A DNA stretch of 64,000 bases from Halochromatium sp. (GCA_010912705.1 POWB01000009.1:99083-163082), one strand, 5' to 3'. Shown: positions 20,679 through 31,605, numbered from the stretch's first letter. Notes: generated from the sequence alone by a model not told the origin. Numbers and translations: made by a program.

Positions 20679-20872
20679 CCCTCTGTCCTGAACCTGAGAG
20701 TTTGCGTCGAGCAGCCTTGCCAGCCCGCTATCGGCGGGTGGACAGGCTGCTCTTCGCTGCCCCGTCGGTGGGCCACTGCCGTGGCTACTCTCCAGAGTTG
20801 GTGTTAATTCCCTCGGTCCTTTTGCCTGAGCGATTCCGGGCGGATGTTGCGCCTTCGGCGCCGGTGTTGGCG
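20679..20872 (-). promoter_or_regulatory. Tandem glycine riboswitch
   Basis: Minus strand shows two aptamer-like blocks: 'GAATCGCTCAGGCAAAAGGACCGAG' and 'ACTCTGGAGAG...CTCTCAGGTTCAGGACAGAGG', directly upstream of gcvT. Confidence 0.85.
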
Positions 20873-20992
20873 ATTGTTTGGTAATCGCTAGAACCGGTCT
20901 CTCCCGCGGGACTTCAAACCATTGCCAATCAATATAACCATCTCTTGCCGCAGTTCCAAGGTCGAATCGCGAAATTGCTCTTGCAGGTGATC

Positions 20993-21045
20993 TCTCACTC
21001 GGTCTCGCACTCGGTCTCGCACTTGGTCTCGCACTTGGTCTTGGC
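20993..21045. repeat. Tandem 12-bp repeat (CTCGCACTYGGT)
   Basis: ctcactcggt ctcgcactcggt ctcgcacttggt ctcgcacttggt. Confidence 0.85.
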
Positions 21046-21110
21046 GGCTGCTATCGAACTGCTCTGCGATCACCGCGAAGCGTCAACGGCGATCGCGGGG
21101 CCGGTCAGGC

Positions 21111-21665
21111 TTAGGTGTTTTTGTCGGATTTCGACGCTGGCTTGGATTCGGTGGGAACCCGCTGGAATGTCAGGCCACCACATTCTGAGCAGGCGGGAAT
21201 GCGCCCCGCGCGGGTGAAGCGTGTCTCAGCGCCACACTTGTCACAGACCAGGGTGCCGGGGCCGGTGATCTGTCCGGCCTGATAGAGCGAGGCTTGACGC
21301 GCGCGCTCTGACCATTGCTCGAGCTGTATGCGGGTCTGATCGGCGACGCTGGTGAAGGCATCGAGCATGCGCTGCTCGATCAGCTCGAGATCGAAACGCC
21401 ACCAGGCGCGCAGATCCTCGCCAGTCTCGGCGAGGTAGTGAGCGGCATCTTCGATATCGCGCTCGATGTACTCGGCGACCTTGTGTGCCTCCTCGCGGCT
21501 TAGCTCGCCAAGCTCGACCATGTGGTCGCGGGCGCTCTCGAGCATCGCGCGCAGCTTAGGGGTCGCTTCCTCGGCCTCGTCCACGGCATGGCGCGCCCGC
21601 TCGAGCATCTGCTCGTAGGCCTTGACCAGCCGATCATCGGATTTGGGTTGTTCTTGCTTGCTCAT
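21111..21665 (-). CDS. Zinc-ribbon protein, YbeL/DUF1451-like
   Basis: Charged helical N-terminus and C-terminal 'LVCDKCGAETRFTRAGRIPACSECGG'. Confidence 0.75.
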   Translation of the reverse strand: MSKQEQPKSDDRLVKAYEQMLERARHAVDEAEEATPKLRAMLESARDHMVELGELSREEAHKVAEYIERDIEDAAHYLAETGEDLRAWWRFDLELIEQRMLDAFTSVADQTRIQLEQWSERARQASLYQAGQITGPGTLVCDKCGAETRFTRAGRIPACSECGGLTFQRVPTESKPASKSDKNT

Positions 21666-21821
21666 TGCTGGCTTCTCCTGCATTCATCAGGTCGACTGGT
21701 GGGCACGATTGTCACGGCTGAGCGCGCGACAGGCTGCTGATTAAAGTCTGGCTGATCGGCGCAAAAGCGCAAGTCGATACCCGCCTGCGCAGGCGTCTGT
21801 TCCAATGCGACTTGCGGACGA

Positions 21822-22163
21822 CTAGAGCGCCAGATGCAGCCGGATCGCCGCATCGATCTCTTGCAACTTGGCAGCTGCCAGCCTGCCGAGGGGTCTGCTT
21901 TGAATCCTCTCCTTGGAGATGGTCCTGATTTGCTGGGCCTGTGCCTTGGAGTCCTTTGGCAGACCTGAGTCCGCGCAAGACAAGGCGACCTCGAACGGAA
22001 AGATGCGAGTCAAAGAGGAGGTGATCGGCAGCACGGTCAGGGTGCTCGCTGCGCGATTGTTGGCGTTGTTGCTGACCACTAAGACCGGTCGGCGCTTGTT
22101 GATCTCGGACCCGACGGTTGGGCTCAGATCAGCGTAGACGATGTCACCTCGTTTAATCGTCAC
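21822..22163 (-). CDS. MazF-like PemK family toxin
   Basis: 'RGDIVYADLSPTVGSEINKRRPVLVVSNNANNRAASTLTVLPITS'. Confidence 0.9.
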   Translation of the reverse strand: MTIKRGDIVYADLSPTVGSEINKRRPVLVVSNNANNRAASTLTVLPITSSLTRIFPFEVALSCADSGLPKDSKAQAQQIRTISKERIQSRPLGRLAAAKLQEIDAAIRLHLAL

Positions 22164-22402
22164 CAGCGTTCATCGCTCAGGCCATCGCTCATCGTGATTT
22201 CGAGATCGATCTCGAGATCGCGGTCTCGGCGCCCTTCTTCTGATGCCTCTCGATAAGCGCTCTCGAGCTCTTCCTCGCGAAGACGAAGCAGCGCCTGCTC
22301 GATGACCCGCGAGCGACTGCCGATCGCATGATTGGCGCGATAGGCATCGATCAGCGCGACCAGGTCCGGGGTGAGCGATATCGATAACTTTTCAGTACGC
22401 AT
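22160..22402 (-). CDS. RHH-type antitoxin partner of the MazF-like toxin
   Basis: 'KLSISLTPDLVALIDAYRANHAIGSRSRVIEQALLRLREEELESAYREA'; overlaps the toxin start. Confidence 0.85.
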   Translation of the reverse strand: MRTEKLSISLTPDLVALIDAYRANHAIGSRSRVIEQALLRLREEELESAYREASEEGRRDRDLEIDLEITMSDGLSDERW

Positions 22403-22649
22403 CAGATTGCTCCTAAACATCCTACTGATGATGCTACCACAGCGGCGTCTGAACGAGGACGCACGCCGACAACGAGCGAGTAGTGGTTTAGACGAGCGAA
22501 GAGTGGTTCACAAGTGCAGCTCGATTCTGGCTTAGGGTATCCTGATGCGATCGACAAGGGCGTCGCGACCACGCGATAGCGCCTACCCCTGATCCAGCAC
22601 CCAATCATCATTCGATCATCATCTGATCACCAACCCGTGCAGCCCAGCC

Positions 22650-25250
22650 ATGATGCAGACCGAGTACGAGCCGCGCGCCATCGAACAGGAGGCGCAGCGC
22701 TATTGGGAATCGAGCCAGACCTTCAAGGCCGTCGAAGACCCGTCGCGCGAGAAGTTTTATTGCCTGTCGATGTTTCCCTACCCCTCGGGGCGGCTGCACA
22801 TGGGCCATGTGCGCAACTACACCATCGGCGATGTGATCGCGCGCCACCAGCGCATGCTCGGCAAGAATGTGCTGCAGCCGATGGGCTGGGATGCCTTTGG
22901 GCTACCGGCCGAGAATGCGGCGATCAAGCACGGCATTCCGCCGTCAAAATGGACGCGCGAAAACATCCAGGCAATGAAAGAGCAGCTCAAGCGCCTAGGC
23001 TTCGGCTACGACTGGGACCGCGAGCTGGCCACCTGCGATGTCGACTACTACCGCTGGGAGCAGTGGCTGTTTACGCGGTTGATGGAGAAGGGCCTCGCCT
23101 ATCGCGCCACCGCGATGGTCAACTGGGACCCGGTCGATCAGACCGTGCTCGCCAACGAGCAGGTCATCGACGGCCGCGGCTGGCGGTCCGGCGCGCTGGT
23201 CGAGAAACGCGAGATCGAGCAGTGGTTCATCCGCATCACCGCCTACGCGCAAGAGCTGCTCGACGCGATCGATAGCCTCGATGGTTGGCCGGAGCGGGTG
23301 CGGGCGATGCAGCGCAACTGGATCGGCCGCTCCGAGGGCGTGCACATGCGCTTCGGTATTGCCGGCGCTGAGGGCGCGGCCAGCCAGGAGACGCTAGACA
23401 TCTTCACCACCCGGCCAGATACGGTGATGGGCGTGACCTATGTCGCCGTCGCCGCCGAGCATCCGCTGGCGCAGCGTGTCGCGCAGGGGAATCCGCAGCT
23501 CGCCGCCTTTATCGATGAGTGCCGTCAAGGCGGGATCTCCGAGGCCGAACTCGAGACCATGGAGAAGAAGGGGCATCGCCTCGGCATTGATGCGCTGCAT
23601 CCAATCACTGGCCAGCGGGTGCCGATCTTTGCCGCCAACTTCGTGCTCATGGGCTATGGCACCGGAGCGGTGATGGCAGTGCCGGCGCATGATCAGCGCG
23701 ACTGGGAGTTCGCCGAGCGCTACAGGATTCCGAAGCGGCAGGTGATCTTTGCCACTGAGGGCGAGGAGGTCGGTATCGACAGCCACGCCTTCACCGAGAA
23801 GGGCATCCTCCGCGACTCCGACCCCTTCGATGGTCTGACCTCGGAGGAGGCTTTTGATGCTGTCGCCGACTGGCTCGAGACCCATGGTAAGGGCGGTCGA
23901 CTGGTCAACTTCCGGCTACGCGACTGGGGTGTCTCGCGTCAGCGCTACTGGGGCTGTCCGGTGCCGGTGGTGCGCACCGTCGATGGCGAGGTGCGGCCTG
24001 AGACCGAGCTGCCGGTGCGGCTGCCGGAAGATCTGGTCGTCGACGGCTCCGGCTCGCCACTGAAGAAGCTGCCGGCGTTCTCCGAGCTGCCCAATGGCGA
24101 GACGCGCGAGACCGATACCTTCGATACCTTTGTCGAGTCGAGCTGGTATTACGCGCGCTATTGCTCACCGAACTGTGATAGCGCCATGCTTGATGAGCGC
24201 GCCAAGTATTGGCTGCCGGTGGATCAATACATCGGCGGTATCGAGCATGCGGTTTTGCATCTGCTCTATGCGCGTTTCTTCCACAAGCTGCTGCGTGATG
24301 AGGGCCTGGTCGACTGCGATGAGCCCTTCGCAAAGCTGCTGACTCAAGGCATGGTGGTCGCCGAGACCTGGTATCGCGAGGATGGCGAAGGCCGCCGCGA
24401 CTGGTTTAATCCGGCCGCTGTCGAGGTCGAGCGCGATGACAAGGGCCGGGTGGTTGGCGCGGTGCTCAAGGCCGATGGGCAACCGGTTCATTTCGGCGGC
24501 ATCGAGAAGATGTCGAAGTCGAAGAACAATGGGGTTGATCCGGAGGCGATGATTGAGCGCTACGGCGTCGATACCGTGCGTCTTTATGTGATGTTCACCT
24601 CGCCGCCGGATCAGTCGCTGGAGTGGAATGATGAGGGTGTTGAAGGCGCCTATCGATTCCTGCGCCGGCTCTGGACCTTGGCTGCGACCCATGCCGATGG
24701 GCTGCGTGCCGCAGGTGCTGGGACGACGAGTGAAGCTGCTCAGCAGGCGTTTGATGATGCGCTGAGCGATGCTCGTCGTGAGATCCATACAGCGCTGAAG
24801 AAGGCGCTGTTCGATTACGAGCGGCAGCAGTTCAATACGGTTGTCTCGGCCTGCATGACGATCATCAATACATTATCGAAGCTTGCTGCTGAGGACTTGG
24901 CTGCACAAGGGGTTCGCCGCGAAGGGCTGAGCATCGCGCTGCGCCTACTTGCGCCGATTGCGCCACATATCACCCATCATCTGTGGCGTGAGCTCGAGCT
25001 TGGCGACGACATTCTGCAGGCACCCTGGCCGCAGGTCGATGAGGAGGCGCTAGCGCAGGATCAGATCACCTATGTCGTGCAGGTCAATGGTAAGGTACGT
25101 GGCAAGATCGAGGTGCCAGCCGCGGCTGAGCGTGCTGAGGTCGAGGCCGCTGCGCTAGCGAATGAGAACGTGCAGCGCTTTATTGGCGAAGCAAAGGTGC
25201 GTAAGGTCATCGTCGTGCCGAATAAGCTGGTCAATCTGGTCGCCAAATGA
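22650..25250 (+). CDS. leuS: Leucyl-tRNA synthetase
   Basis: '[23 protein letters not shown]', '[15 protein letters not shown]', '[12 protein letters not shown]'. Confidence 0.97.
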   Translation: MMQTEYEPRAIEQEAQRYWESSQTFKAVEDPSREKFYCLSMFPYPSGRLHMGHVRNYTIGDVIARHQRMLGKNVLQPMGWDAFGLPAENAAIKHGIPPSKWTRENIQAMKEQLKRLGFGYDWDRELATCDVDYYRWEQWLFTRLMEKGLAYRATAMVNWDPVDQTVLANEQVIDGRGWRSGALVEKREIEQWFIRITAYAQELLDAIDSLDGWPERVRAMQRNWIGRSEGVHMRFGIAGAEGAASQETLDIFTTRPDTVMGVTYVAVAAEHPLAQRVAQGNPQLAAFIDECRQGGISEAELETMEKKGHRLGIDALHPITGQRVPIFAANFVLMGYGTGAVMAVPAHDQRDWEFAERYRIPKRQVIFATEGEEVGIDSHAFTEKGILRDSDPFDGLTSEEAFDAVADWLETHGKGGRLVNFRLRDWGVSRQRYWGCPVPVVRTVDGEVRPETELPVRLPEDLVVDGSGSPLKKLPAFSELPNGETRETDTFDTFVESSWYYARYCSPNCDSAMLDERAKYWLPVDQYIGGIEHAVLHLLYARFFHKLLRDEGLVDCDEPFAKLLTQGMVVAETWYREDGEGRRDWFNPAAVEVERDDKGRVVGAVLKADGQPVHFGGIEKMSKSKNNGVDPEAMIERYGVDTVRLYVMFTSPPDQSLEWNDEGVEGAYRFLRRLWTLAATHADGLRAAGAGTTSEAAQQAFDDALSDARREIHTALKKALFDYERQQFNTVVSACMTIINTLSKLAAEDLAAQGVRREGLSIALRLLAPIAPHITHHLWRELELGDDILQAPWPQVDEEALAQDQITYVVQVNGKVRGKIEVPAAAERAEVEAAALANENVQRFIGEAKVRKVIVVPNKLVNLVAK

Positions 25251-25942
25251 GCAGGCTGATCAGCGGCATCTGCTGGTTGATCGATGGCCGACCCTGCAAT
25301 GCTCGAGGCAGCGCTCAGCGGCCTAACGTCTTTGCTTTGGTCAAGGTGCAGCGGCGAGCGGCTCAGCTGTCCTCGGGTAAAGGGGCGCCTCTGCTGTTGA
25401 GCCTAGCCTGCGTGCTTGCGCTCGTCGGCTGCGGCTTCCATCTGCGGGGCGCGGTTGATCTTCCACCAGACTTGGAGCCAATCTATATCCAGTCCGGCGG
25501 CCTGGTCGGGCAGTCGATCGATGAGCGCTTGCGTGGTAGCGGGGTGTCGGTGACCAGCATTGCAACCCAGGCCGGGATGATCCTGCGCATCCTGGGTCAA
25601 ACCCGCAGCTCGCGCGTGGTCGCGGTTGATCGCGCCGGCAAGGCACTAGCCTATGCGCTGGAATTCGTGGTCGTCTTTGATGCCGTCGATGCCGGTGGCC
25701 AAGCGCTGATTCCGGAACAGCGGATCACCCTCGAGCGCACCTTTGATGATAACCCTGATGTGGCGGTGCTCGGTAAGCAGCTCGAATCCGACATCATCTA
25801 TCAGGATATGGCCGATGATGCCGCCGATCAGGTGCTGCTGCGGTTACGGGCGGCGGTGACGGCGCGCTCATCCCAACTGCGGCAGTCGGCGCCGCAAACC
25901 CCTAACCAAGCGGTTCCCTTGGCCGCTCCAGTCGCCAACTAG
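25247..25942 (+). CDS. lptE: LPS assembly lipoprotein LptE
   Basis: Lipobox LALVGC then '[20 protein letters not shown]'; between leuS and holA; the true start may be internal. Confidence 0.85.
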   Translation: MSRLISGICWLIDGRPCNARGSAQRPNVFALVKVQRRAAQLSSGKGAPLLLSLACVLALVGCGFHLRGAVDLPPDLEPIYIQSGGLVGQSIDERLRGSGVSVTSIATQAGMILRILGQTRSSRVVAVDRAGKALAYALEFVVVFDAVDAGGQALIPEQRITLERTFDDNPDVAVLGKQLESDIIYQDMADDAADQVLLRLRAAVTARSSQLRQSAPQTPNQAVPLAAPVAN

Positions 25943-25967
25943 GCACTCCGCAGGTTCTCAATCCCCG

Positions 25968-26999
25968 ATGCCGATCGCGCCTGCTCAGCTCAGCCAACAG
26001 CTTAACAAAGGCCTAGCGCCAGTCTATCTGCTCGCTGGCAGCGAGCCGCTGCAGCTCGGGGAGGCGGCGGACGCGATCCGTACGGCTGCGCGCCAACGCG
26101 GCTTCAGCGAGCGTGAGGTGCTGGAGACCGGAGCGGACTTTGATTGGTCCTCGCTTGCTGGCGCCCTAGGCTCGCTATCGCTGTTTGCCGAGCGGCGTCT
26201 GATTGAGCTGCGGATCAGTGCGCCAAAGTCTGGCAGCAAGGGCGACGGGGTAGGGCGCGAAGGCTCGGATGCCATCCGCCGCTGCCTCGAGCATCTCAGT
26301 GCTGACGTGCTGCTTCTAATCCTGGCGCCGGGGCTGGATTGGAAGAGTCTGAAGACTAAGTGGGTGCAGGCGGTTGAACAGGCTGGCGTGCTGGTGCAGG
26401 TGCGCGAGCCGCAAGGGCGACAGCTCAACCAGTGGCTCGATGGGCGGCTGCGACGCGCCGGCTTTATACCCAGTTCCGATGCGGTCGCGCTGCTCGCTGA
26501 GCGGGTTGAGGGCAATCTGCTCGCCGCTGATCAGGAGATCACCAAATTAGGATTGGCACTGGAGCCGGGGCCGCTGGATGGCGAAGGCTTGATGGCGGCG
26601 GTGGCTGATAGTGCGCGCTACGGCGTGTTTGATCTTGCGGATGCAGCGCTCAGTGGTGATCGGGCTCGAGTTGCACGTGTGCTCGAGGTCTTGCAAGCCG
26701 AGGGCACCGCTGAGCCGCTGGTGCTCTGGGCGCTCGCGCGTGAGGTGCGCAAGCTGGCCGCACTTTCCTTTGCGCGCGCCAAGCGGCAGCCGCTCGGCCC
26801 GCTGCTGAAGGCGCATCAGGTCTGGGACTCGCGTCGCCCGCTGGTGATGGCAGCGCTGGATCGACTGCCGCTCGAGCACCTCTGGGAGCTGGTCATCCGC
26901 TGCGCCGACGCCGACCTGGCGATCAAGGGGCGCGGGGCTGCTGATCCCTGGCATCTGTTTCGACGGATTGCTGAGGGACTTGCCGCAGCGCCCTCCTGA
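25968..26999 (+). CDS. holA: DNA polymerase III delta subunit
   Basis: 'LAPVYLLAGSEPLQLGEAADAIR', 'LVEGNLLAADQEITKL'-type region, synteny with leuS-lptE. Confidence 0.93.
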   Translation: MPIAPAQLSQQLNKGLAPVYLLAGSEPLQLGEAADAIRTAARQRGFSEREVLETGADFDWSSLAGALGSLSLFAERRLIELRISAPKSGSKGDGVGREGSDAIRRCLEHLSADVLLLILAPGLDWKSLKTKWVQAVEQAGVLVQVREPQGRQLNQWLDGRLRRAGFIPSSDAVALLAERVEGNLLAADQEITKLGLALEPGPLDGEGLMAAVADSARYGVFDLADAALSGDRARVARVLEVLQAEGTAEPLVLWALAREVRKLAALSFARAKRQPLGPLLKAHQVWDSRRPLVMAALDRLPLEHLWELVIRCADADLAIKGRGAADPWHLFRRIAEGLAAAPS

Positions 27000-27117
27000 G
27001 GCATCCTGAGGGTTGCCAGTGCGCTGCTCGTATTCGCGCCCGCTTGCCGCCGAAACACTGCTAAACTAATCAGTTTTTTAGCGCCACCAGGCGTTCTAAC
27101 TCACTGCAGCCCATGCC

Positions 27118-28395
27118 ATGAAGACCGAGACCAAGATCACAGACGTTGCCGCCTATGTTGCCGAGGTTGGACGTCGGGCGCGCGTGGCAGCGCGAGCCAT
27201 GGCGCGTGCCGAGACCGGCGTCAAGAATGATGCGCTGCATGCGATGGCGACCGACCTCGATGCGCATCGCGAGACCCTGGCGGTGGCCAATGCCGCGGAC
27301 CTCGAGGCGGGCGCTGCCAAGGGCTTAGATGCGGCCCTGCTCGATCGCCTTGAGCTGACCCCTGGGCGCATTGATGCGATGATCGCCGGGCTTGAGCAGA
27401 TTGCTGCACTGCCAGACCCGATTGGTGCCATCACAGATCTCAACTATCGCCCCTCTGGCATCCAGGTCGGGCGCATGCGGGTGCCACTCGGCGTCATCGG
27501 CATCATCTACGAGTCCCGACCTAATGTCACCGCTGATGCCGCGGGGCTCTGTCTCAAGGCCGGTAACGCGACGGTGCTGCGCGGTGGCTCCGAGGCGTTT
27601 CAGTCGAATCAGGCCATTGCCGCCAGCATCCACCGCGGTCTGCAAACGGTTGGCCTTGCGGTCGACGCCGTGCAGGTGCTCGCCACCACCGACCGTGCCG
27701 CGGTTGGCGCCATGATCACTGATCCCGAGCATATCGACGTGATCATCCCGCGCGGCGGCAAAGGGTTGATCGAGCGCATCAGCCGCGAGGCGAGGGTGCC
27801 GGTGATCAAACACCTTGATGGGATCTGCCACGTCTATATCGACGACAAGGCCGACCCAGACAAGGCGGTTGTGATTGCGGTGAATGCCAAGACCCAGCGC
27901 TATGGCACCTGTAACACCATGGAGACCCTCTTGGTGGCCGAACAGGTGGCGCGCCCACTGCTCTCGCGCATCGGTGCCGCATTGGTCGCCAAGGGCGTTC
28001 AGATTCGTGGCTGCGAGCGCACCCGCCAGATCCTAGCGGATGCGCGACCAGCCACTGATGCCGACTGGGGTACCGAGTATCTGGCCCCGATCCTCTCAGT
28101 GCGCGTCGTCTCCGGCATGGACACCGCGATCGAGCATATCGAGGCGCATGGCTCGCACCATACCGATACCATCGTGACCGAAGACTACAGCCGCGCCCGC
28201 CGCTTCCTGCGTGAGGTTGATTCCAGCTCGGTTATGGTGAATGCGTCCACCCGTTTTGCTGATGGCTTCGAGTATGGGCTGGGTGCCGAGATCGGCATCA
28301 GTACCGACAAGTTTCATGCCCGTGGTCCGGTTGGGCTGGAGGGATTGACCTCGCAAAAGTTCGTCGTGCTCGGCGATGGCCAAATCCGTGCCTAA
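27118..28395 (+). CDS. proA: Glutamate-5-semialdehyde dehydrogenase
   Basis: '[39 protein letters not shown]', '[22 protein letters not shown]'. Confidence 0.96.
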   Translation: MKTETKITDVAAYVAEVGRRARVAARAMARAETGVKNDALHAMATDLDAHRETLAVANAADLEAGAAKGLDAALLDRLELTPGRIDAMIAGLEQIAALPDPIGAITDLNYRPSGIQVGRMRVPLGVIGIIYESRPNVTADAAGLCLKAGNATVLRGGSEAFQSNQAIAASIHRGLQTVGLAVDAVQVLATTDRAAVGAMITDPEHIDVIIPRGGKGLIERISREARVPVIKHLDGICHVYIDDKADPDKAVVIAVNAKTQRYGTCNTMETLLVAEQVARPLLSRIGAALVAKGVQIRGCERTRQILADARPATDADWGTEYLAPILSVRVVSGMDTAIEHIEAHGSHHTDTIVTEDYSRARRFLREVDSSSVMVNASTRFADGFEYGLGAEIGISTDKFHARGPVGLEGLTSQKFVVLGDGQIRA

Positions 28396-29038
28396 TGAAC
28401 GACCGATGATCGGTCTGTTCGGAGGCACCTTCGACCCGGTGCACTTTGGCCATCTGCGCGTGGCCCTAGATGTCGTCCAGCACCTCAGGCTTGAGCAGCT
28501 CCGGCTGCTGCCGCTCGCTGCCGCGGTGCATCGGCGGCAGCCGATCGCCGCGCCGGAGCAGCGGATGGCGATGCTGCGGGTCGCCATCCATGATGAACCG
28601 GTGCTGGTGGCTGACGATCGTGAGCTGACCCGAGGCGGGCCTTCGTACACAGTGGACACCTTGCGCTCGTTTCGAGAGGAGCTTGGTGCTGAGGCGCCAC
28701 TCTGTCTATTGGTCGGTGCCGATGCCTTTGAAGGCCTGCGCGACTGGCACCGGCCGTTGGACATCATGGAGATGGTGCATCTGATCGTGATGCAGCGACC
28801 GGGTGCCCCTACCGCGCGTGATCCTTGGCTTCGGGATCAGGTCGAGCAACGCCGAATCCAAGATCCTGCCAGCTTGCGTGATCAAGCCGCGGGTCTTATC
28901 TACTTCCAAACGGTGACGCAGCTCGATATCTCGGCCACCCGCATTCGCCGGCTGCTGGCGCAAGGCAAGAGTCCGCGTTATCTGCTGCCGGATGCGGTCT
29001 TGGCCATGGCCCACGCCAGCCGTTGCTATGCAAGCTGA
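28376..29038 (+). CDS. nadD: Nicotinate-nucleotide adenylyltransferase
   Basis: '[19 protein letters not shown]', 'DNRELTR..SYTVDTL'-type motif, '[13 protein letters not shown]'. Confidence 0.95.
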   Translation: MAKSVPNERPMIGLFGGTFDPVHFGHLRVALDVVQHLRLEQLRLLPLAAAVHRRQPIAAPEQRMAMLRVAIHDEPVLVADDRELTRGGPSYTVDTLRSFREELGAEAPLCLLVGADAFEGLRDWHRPLDIMEMVHLIVMQRPGAPTARDPWLRDQVEQRRIQDPASLRDQAAGLIYFQTVTQLDISATRIRRLLAQGKSPRYLLPDAVLAMAHASRCYAS

Positions 29039-29107
29039 AGTTAAGCGGCGTTGATGGCAAACGAATATCCCAGGCTCTCCAATGAGAGGCGTCCAAGAGG
29101 ACTGTTA

Positions 29108-29467
29108 ATGCAGCTAGAGCACCTGAAAGACCTCGTGGTTGAGGTTCTGAACGATATGAAGGCCCGCGACATCAGTGTGATGGATGTGCGCGGCAAGACG
29201 GCGGTGACCGACTATATGATCGTCGCCTCCGGAACCTCCGATCGACACGTCAAGGCCATCGCCGAGACCGTTGCCTATAAGGCCAAGGAGGCCGGCGAGG
29301 CGCCGCTTGGTACCGAAGGCGTGCAGGAAGGCGAATGGGCGTTGGTTGATCTCAATGGCGTGGTGGTGCATCTGATGCTGCCCAAGGTGCGAGACTTCTA
29401 TAGCTTAGAGCGGCTCTGGAGCGCGCCCGCGCTCGTCTCACGCCCGGTTGCCAGTGCCTCGGCCTGA
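29108..29467 (+). CDS. rsfS: Ribosome silencing factor RsfS
   Basis: 'DISVMDVRGKTAVTDYMIVASGTSDRHVKAIAE', 'EWALVDLNGVVVHLMLPKVRDFYSLERLW'. Confidence 0.95.
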   Translation: MQLEHLKDLVVEVLNDMKARDISVMDVRGKTAVTDYMIVASGTSDRHVKAIAETVAYKAKEAGEAPLGTEGVQEGEWALVDLNGVVVHLMLPKVRDFYSLERLWSAPALVSRPVASASA

Positions 29468-30047
29468 GATCAGCCTAATCGCGGCCATGGCGCGCGGGCG
29501 CGTCATCGGCCGGGACAACAGAATGCCCTGGCATCTGCCCGCCGATCTCGCGCACTTCAAGCGCCTGACCTTGGATAAGCCGATTATCATGGGGCGACGC
29601 ACCTGGGAATCGTTACCTGGTCTGCTGCCGCGACGGCGACATCTCGTCATCTCTGCCGATCCTGCGTTTCGACGCTCGCTGAGGCAGGCCGAGGCCGTCA
29701 GTTCCCCCGAGAGGGCGTTGGAGCAAGCTGGCCCAGTCCCTGAGGTGATGATCGTCGGTGGCGCGAGCATCTATCAAGCCTTCCTGCCAATCGCCGATCG
29801 CCTGCTACTGACCCTGATCGACGCTGAACTCGACGGTGATGCCTACTTTCCGGCCTGGTCAACAGCGGAATGGCAAGAGACGGCACGCCAACAGCGCCCA
29901 CGCGATGCTGCGAACCGCTATGATCTTGAGTTCGTGATCCTAACGCGTGCTCACAGCCGTCAGGCACATAGGGGTAATGCTGTCGGAACAGAAACTAACC
30001 CGAATGTTTCACGCGAAGCCGCGAAGAACGCGAAGAATACGAAATAA
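29448..30047 (+). CDS. folA: Dihydrofolate reductase
   Basis: 'SLIAAMARGRVIGRDNRMPWHLPADLAHFK', 'IMGRRTWESLPG'; the C-terminal ~30 aa run into a repeat. Confidence 0.92.
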   Translation: MPVPRPEISLIAAMARGRVIGRDNRMPWHLPADLAHFKRLTLDKPIIMGRRTWESLPGLLPRRRHLVISADPAFRRSLRQAEAVSSPERALEQAGPVPEVMIVGGASIYQAFLPIADRLLLTLIDAELDGDAYFPAWSTAEWQETARQQRPRDAANRYDLEFVILTRAHSRQAHRGNAVGTETNPNVSREAAKNAKNTK

Positions 30048-30098
30048 CATTATAAATCAATTTCTTAGTTTCTGTTCGGGTGGTTTCGGGTGCGGTCC

Positions 30099-30255
30099 CG
30101 ACATGAGGTCGCGTAATGTTGTGACCTGGCAAGAAGAGGCTCGCGCAAAGGCGCAAAGGAAGAAAGAGCATTGCTCGATGCTCCCAGCGCGCTCATCTTC
30201 TTATCTTCTTCTCTTCTTATCTTCTTGTCTGCGCCTCTGCGCCTCTGCGCGAGAA
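30099..30255 (-). repeat. Dispersed hairpin-forming repeat, copy 2 (inverted relative to 10850-11026)
   Basis: Reverse complement reads CTCGCGCAGAGGCGCAGAGGCGCAGACAAGAAGATAAGAAGAG...TTTGCGCCTTTGCGCGAGCCTCTTCTTGCCAGGTCACAAC...GACCTCATGTCG. Confidence 0.8.
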
Positions 30256-30273
30256 ATCGTTTTCAACCATTGC

Positions 30274-31107
30274 TCAATCCGGCGCCAGATAGCCGGCGCA
30301 ATCAAGCTCGATCAGGGACATTGGCTTCTTGCGCCGCACCCGGACTGCGCTCATGCGGCCACCCCAGACGCAGCCGCTGTCTAACGCCCAACAGTTGTTC
30401 TCGGCTAGGAAGCCAATGGTCGACCAGTGGCCAAACAGGATACGGTCTTCGCTGGATCGCCGATCGGGCATACGAAACCAGGGCAGGGCACCTGGTGCAG
30501 GCTGCTCGAGACCGCCTTTCTCTTTCAGCAGCAGCCGGCCATCCGGGTGGCACCAGCGCAGACGCGTGAAGCAGTTAGTGATGAAGCGCAGTCGCTCCAT
30601 GCCGCGGAGGTCATCATGCCAACAGTCCGGCTCGTTGCCATACATCTGTTCGAGAAAGTCGACGTGCGCTGGTCCTTGCAACTGGATCTCGACCTCACGC
30701 GCGTAATCCTGTGCCTGCGCCAGCGTCCATTGTGGCGGTAGACCCGCGTGGAGCAGGGTAAAGCCCTTCTTCTCACTCTGATGCAACAGCGGTCGATGCC
30801 GAAGCCAGTGCAGCAGCTCGTCGCAATCTGGGGCTTCGAGGATCGCCTCTAGGGTGTCTTTCTTGCCCATCCGCGCACCGGCGAGGGCGACGGCGAGCAG
30901 ATGCAGGTCGTGATTGCCAAGTACGACGATCGCGCGCTCGTCAAGGGCCTTGATCCAGCGCAGCACGGCCAGCGAATCAGGGCCGCGGTTGACCAGGTCG
31001 CCAACACACCAGAGCTTATCTTTGGTTGGGTCGAAGCCGATCTTGTCGAGCAACCGGCGCAGCTCGTCGTAGCAACCTTGGATGTCGCCAATCGCGTAAG
31101 TCGCCAT
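30274..31107 (-). CDS. apaH: Bis(5'-nucleosyl)-tetraphosphatase, symmetrical
   Basis: 'ATYAIGDIQGCYDELRRLLDKIGFD', 'GDLVNRGPDSLAVLRW', 'VLGNHDLHLLAVA'. Confidence 0.95.
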   Translation of the reverse strand: MATYAIGDIQGCYDELRRLLDKIGFDPTKDKLWCVGDLVNRGPDSLAVLRWIKALDERAIVVLGNHDLHLLAVALAGARMGKKDTLEAILEAPDCDELLHWLRHRPLLHQSEKKGFTLLHAGLPPQWTLAQAQDYAREVEIQLQGPAHVDFLEQMYGNEPDCWHDDLRGMERLRFITNCFTRLRWCHPDGRLLLKEKGGLEQPAPGALPWFRMPDRRSSEDRILFGHWSTIGFLAENNCWALDSGCVWGGRMSAVRVRRKKPMSLIELDCAGYLAPD

Positions 31108-31194
31108 AATCCTATAAACCGCAGATGGCGCAGATGCACGCAGACATAAAGACTAAAAATAACAGATTAATCGCGACGCACCATTTCTTATCCC

Positions 31195-31605
31195 TTAGTG
31201 CAGCCCGCTCCGATCCCCAAGCGAGAACGGCCGAATCAACGCATCGAAGCGCCTGCCGTCGTCGGCGAGCATGTCATAGCTCCCATGCATACTGCCAAGT
31301 GGTGTCGCAATCTGGGTGCCGCTGGAGTACTCGAAGCTTTCTCCTGGCTGCAGATGTGGCTGCTCGCCAACCACCCCGGCACCGCGCACCTCCTGCGTCT
31401 TGCCGTCGGAATCAGTCACGATCCAATGCCGATTCAATAATTTTGCCGGCACCTCGCCCCGATTGCTGATCTTAATCGTATAGGCAAAGGTGTAGCGACC
31501 GCTGTCGGGGTCGGACTGCTCCGGGAGATACTCTGTCAGCGCTTGAATGTCGATCCGATAGCGCGCGTCGGTCTCGTTGTCAGCCATGGTGTCTTGGTCA
31601 GTCAT
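31195..31605 (-). CDS. apaG: Co2+/Mg2+ efflux protein ApaG
   Basis: 'YTIKISNRGEVPAKLLNRHWIVTDSDGKTQEVRGAGVVGEQPHLQPGESFEYSSGT'. Confidence 0.95.
   Translation of the reverse strand: MTDQDTMADNETDARYRIDIQALTEYLPEQSDPDSGRYTFAYTIKISNRGEVPAKLLNRHWIVTDSDGKTQEVRGAGVVGEQPHLQPGESFEYSSGTQIATPLGSMHGSYDMLADDGRRFDALIRPFSLGDRSGLH

Noticed and set aside
22197-22245. CGAGATCGATCTCGAGATCGCGG palindromic cluster
   Set aside because: Falls in the antitoxin coding sequence (charged LEIDLEIT/RDRD region); explained by codon usage.
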